64,000 bases of DNA from Pseudobacillus wudalianchiensis (lineage in GTDB: Bacteria > Bacillota > Bacilli > Bacillales > Domibacillaceae), in the NCBI RefSeq assembly GCF_001685015.1, contig NZ_MAYT01000031.1, positions 66,791 through 130,790 on the forward strand, in the 5' to 3' direction. The number at the start of each line of letters is the position of its first letter. Position 1 is the first letter of the stretch. The notes beneath the pieces are model-generated. The model saw nothing but the letters and a program-made list of their open reading frames with translations. It had not been told where the DNA came from and searched no databases. The position numbers and the translations under genes are program-made. This document shows, one piece after another, positions 62,128-64,000 of the stretch.

Positions 62128-62289
62128 ATGGAAAAGGCTATGCATGGATCCCATGGAGTTGGATATGAAGTGTACCGCCAAAATCATGAAGTGAGAATGA
62201 ATGTTGAACGTCAACGTCAAGAGGAATATGTGGAGAGCAGACGTATTGTTGCTGATCATAACCGTAAAATTACAAATCATATTTCATAA
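62128..62289 (+). CDS. Possible small hydrophilic protein (53 aa)
   Basis: An unrecognised 53-residue frame (GVGYEVYRQNHEVRMNVERQ in the middle, then RQEEYVESRRIVADHNRKI). It is charged and probably helical. The frame is open further upstream to about 62074 with no canonical start; AAAGGATTG at 62072 could serve an ATT or upstream start. It may be a small gene or the end of a decayed one. It lies directly before a dispersed repeat. Confidence 0.35.
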   Translation: MEKAMHGSHGVGYEVYRQNHEVRMNVERQRQEEYVESRRIVADHNRKITNHIS

Positions 62290-62305
62290 TTAGGTTCTAT
62301 AAAAG

Positions 62306-62463
62306 GTGAATGTTGTTCTTTAATAGTTGATTGTAGCGGAAGGCGGCGAATCCAGCGAGAAAAGCGCGTCCTGGTGAGACCAGACCCCTGCAAGAGCACA
62401 CGCTAGGAGGAGGCTCAAGGACCACCCGCTGCGAAAATCAACAACCGCATATAAAAGATCCTG
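62306..62463 (+). repeat. Dispersed repeat family R1, full-length copy
   Basis: About 150 bp, with GTTGATTGTAGCGGAAGG at one end and GCGAAAATCAACAACC at the other, giving inverted termini (GTTGATT/AATCAAC). The interior is GC-rich with paired blocks (GGTGAGACC; CTAGGAGGAGGCTCAAGGACC). It matches the shortened copy at 40226-40336 and the fragment at 11911-11955. Confidence 0.8.
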
Positions 62464-62491
62464 TAATTAAAATGTATATACGCAAACGAGG

Positions 62492-62522
62492 AAGAGCTGG
62501 CATTGATGCTGGCTCTTTTATT
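62492..62522 (+). terminator. Probable Rho-independent terminator
   Basis: AGAGC-GCAT pairs with ATGC-GCTCT with symmetrical TG/TG mismatches, followed by TTTTATT. From here to 62834 I see no gene; only AT-rich leader sequence of sufC. Confidence 0.65.
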
Positions 62523-62834
62523 GTAGAGAGAACTTCCCGAACTGATTTAACTTTTGAAGAGTTTAAATGGAAAGCGGACATAAATATGGAGTTTTTTGGT
62601 TAGCTTTAAAAAAGAGAAACAGCTTGTAAATAAGATAAATGAACGAGGGAGAAGCTAAAAGAAATGGCTACCATTCCTCTTGATTTCATATAAAGGATGG
62701 ACTATCATCAAATATCCGGAACAATTCCTTCAGACCGGTTGAATATAATTTTCATTTGTTATAAGATTGTAATGAGAATAAACTGAGAATGACAATAAAA
62801 ATCGAGCATTTTCGATGATGACGGAGGTATGAGC

Positions 62835-63614
62835 ATGACAGCTTCAACATTAAAGATTACAGATTTACACGTATCGATTGACGGAAAAGAGATTTTAAAG
62901 GGTGTAAATCTTGAGATAAAAGGTGGAGAGTTCCACGCAATCATGGGTCCAAACGGAACAGGAAAATCTACTTTATCTGCAGCTATTATGGGTCATCCTA
63001 AATATGAGGTTACAAGTGGAAGCATTGAACTAGACGGAGAAAACGTTCTTGAAATGGAAGTGGACGAGCGTGCACGTGCCGGTCTTTTCCTTGCTATGCA
63101 ATATCCAAGTGAAATTAGCGGGGTAACGAATGCTGATTTCCTTCGCTCAGCTATTAACAGCCGCCGTGAAGAGGGCAATGAAATTTCTTTAATGAAATTT
63201 ATCCGTGAAATGGATGCTAAAATGGATCTGTTAGAAATGGATCAGGACATGGCGCAGCGTTATTTAAATGAAGGCTTCTCTGGTGGAGAGAAAAAACGCA
63301 ACGAAATTTTACAATTAATGATGATCAAGCCTAAAATTGCGATCCTAGATGAAATTGACTCAGGTCTTGATATTGATGCTTTAAAAGTAGTAGCAAAAGG
63401 AATCAACGAAATGCGCAGTGAAGAATTTGGCTGCTTAATGATCACTCACTATCAGCGTCTCCTTAACTACATCACTCCAGATCACGTACACGTAATGATG
63501 CAAGGACGCGTCGTTAAATCAGGCGGATCCGAACTGGCACAACGCCTAGAAGCTGAAGGATACGACTGGATCAAACAAGAACTCGGCATCGAAGACGAAA
63601 CCGTAAGTCAGTAA
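62835..63614 (+). CDS. sufC: Fe-S cluster assembly ATPase SufC
   Basis: A 259-residue ABC-type ATPase of the SUF iron-sulfur system. It has Walker A GPNGTGKST, the SufC-type signature FSGGEKKRNEILQ, Walker B IAILDEIDSGLD and the H-loop LMITHYQRLL. I start at MTASTLKITD (62835), seven bases after GGAGG and matching known SufC N-termini. In Bacillus sufD follows almost directly; here at least 386 bp of repeat-rich sequence follow to the end of the window. Confidence 0.96.
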   Translation: MTASTLKITDLHVSIDGKEILKGVNLEIKGGEFHAIMGPNGTGKSTLSAAIMGHPKYEVTSGSIELDGENVLEMEVDERARAGLFLAMQYPSEISGVTNADFLRSAINSRREEGNEISLMKFIREMDAKMDLLEMDQDMAQRYLNEGFSGGEKKRNEILQLMMIKPKIAILDEIDSGLDIDALKVVAKGINEMRSEEFGCLMITHYQRLLNYITPDHVHVMMQGRVVKSGGSELAQRLEAEGYDWIKQELGIEDETVSQ

Positions 63615-63619
63615 CATAG

Positions 63620-64000
63620 AAAAGCGAAAGGCGCTCGCCAGCGCGATAGCAGATTGGAGCTCTTGACGAGGAGTCGCTTTTCAGACTCCGACAGAGAGAG
63701 CGAAATCAGCATACGCGCTAGCGCCTGTAGCTGGACAAAATAGAAAAGCGTAGCCGACTGTACTGCCCCGACAAGCATAAGACGAAATGGCGAAGTGGCG
63801 TTCTTCAGTCATACAGCCAGATCGGCTTATGACCTCGAGGGGCAAGGAGGCGAAGCTGGACAAATAAAGAAAAGCTCCAGGCGCTCACCAGCGCCTGGAG
63901 CATGATAAGAAAAGTGTAGCCGCCTATCGGTTGCGATAAGCAAATGACAGGCTGTTAGAGCGGAGATTTTGCGATATAGCCGAAGCGGCTTTCTCTATCG
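63620..64000 (-). repeat. Composite of dispersed repeats after sufC, including a family R2 copy
   Basis: 63704-63868, read on the minus strand, contains the R2 core CCTCGAGGTCATAAGCC, GAAGAACGCC and CGTCTTATGCTTGTCGGGG. To its right, GCTCCAGGCGCT pairs with AGCGCCTGGAGC (63874-63901), a 12-bp perfect hairpin without a T run. 63620-63700 and 63903-64000 are further GC-rich repeat-like segments. No coding potential seen. Confidence 0.75.

Noticed and set aside
62760-62800. Fur box upstream of sufC (TGAGAAT repeats)
   Set aside because: The TGAGAAT copies are in direct, not inverted, order and do not fit the 7-1-7 pattern.

Overview
The window comes from a low-to-mid GC Firmicute of the family Bacillaceae. 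Evidence is the strong Shine-Dalgarno sites, Bacillus-type promoters and riboswitches, and a right-hand third that follows the Bacillus subtilis yus/yur gene order (fadN-fadA-fadE, mgtE, yusI, gcvH, yusF, yusE, yusD, metNPQ, yurZ, sufC). No rRNA, tRNA, CRISPR array, prophage or intact insertion sequence is visible. I cannot name the species.

Left part (1-28 kb) is accessory catabolism. It opens with an aldehyde dehydrogenase, a Rieske oxygenase and a YumC-type ferredoxin-NADP reductase (46-3645). An acyl-CoA ligase, an amidase, a flavin reductase, an MhqR-like quinone-stress regulator with DoxX and pirin, three MFS exporters with LysR or GntR regulators, and a PadR/HAAS pair follow. The centrepiece is 17.7-26.1 kb: a sigma-54 activator reads away from a -24/-12 promoter with two upstream palindromes. 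That promoter drives ferredoxin reductase, ferredoxin, a second Rieske oxygenase, an aldehyde dehydrogenase and a D-malate/tartrate-type decarboxylating dehydrogenase, followed by a BCCT betaine/carnitine carrier. The order of chemistries matches aerobic carnitine degradation (carnitine to trimethylamine plus malic semialdehyde, then malate, then pyruvate). Electrons would come from a ferredoxin/FNR pair instead of the known CntB-type reductase. This is my main candidate for an undescribed system.

Middle part (28-40 kb) is a 4-hydroxyphenylacetate meta-cleavage cluster: LysR, DapA-like lyase, hpaE, hpaB, hpaD, hpaC, a RibF-like FAD synthase, split hpaG1/hpaG2, hpaF, a 37-residue transporter accessory peptide and a sodium/solute symporter. 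No HpaH hydratase or HpaI aldolase is present. The DapA-like protein may do both steps.

The 40-49 kb stretch holds a secreted small protein, two KGG-repeat stress proteins with SigB-like promoters, a cation/proton antiporter, a YvrJ-DUF2922-DUF1659 set, a polysaccharide deacetylase, thiC under a TPP riboswitch and a truncated lutA. From 49 kb on come housekeeping genes: the FadR-controlled fatty-acid beta-oxidation operon, the S-box methionine transporter and the start of the suf operon.

At least three families of short dispersed intergenic repeats are scattered through the window. Some copies lie inside the hpa operon, and others lie directly after sufC.
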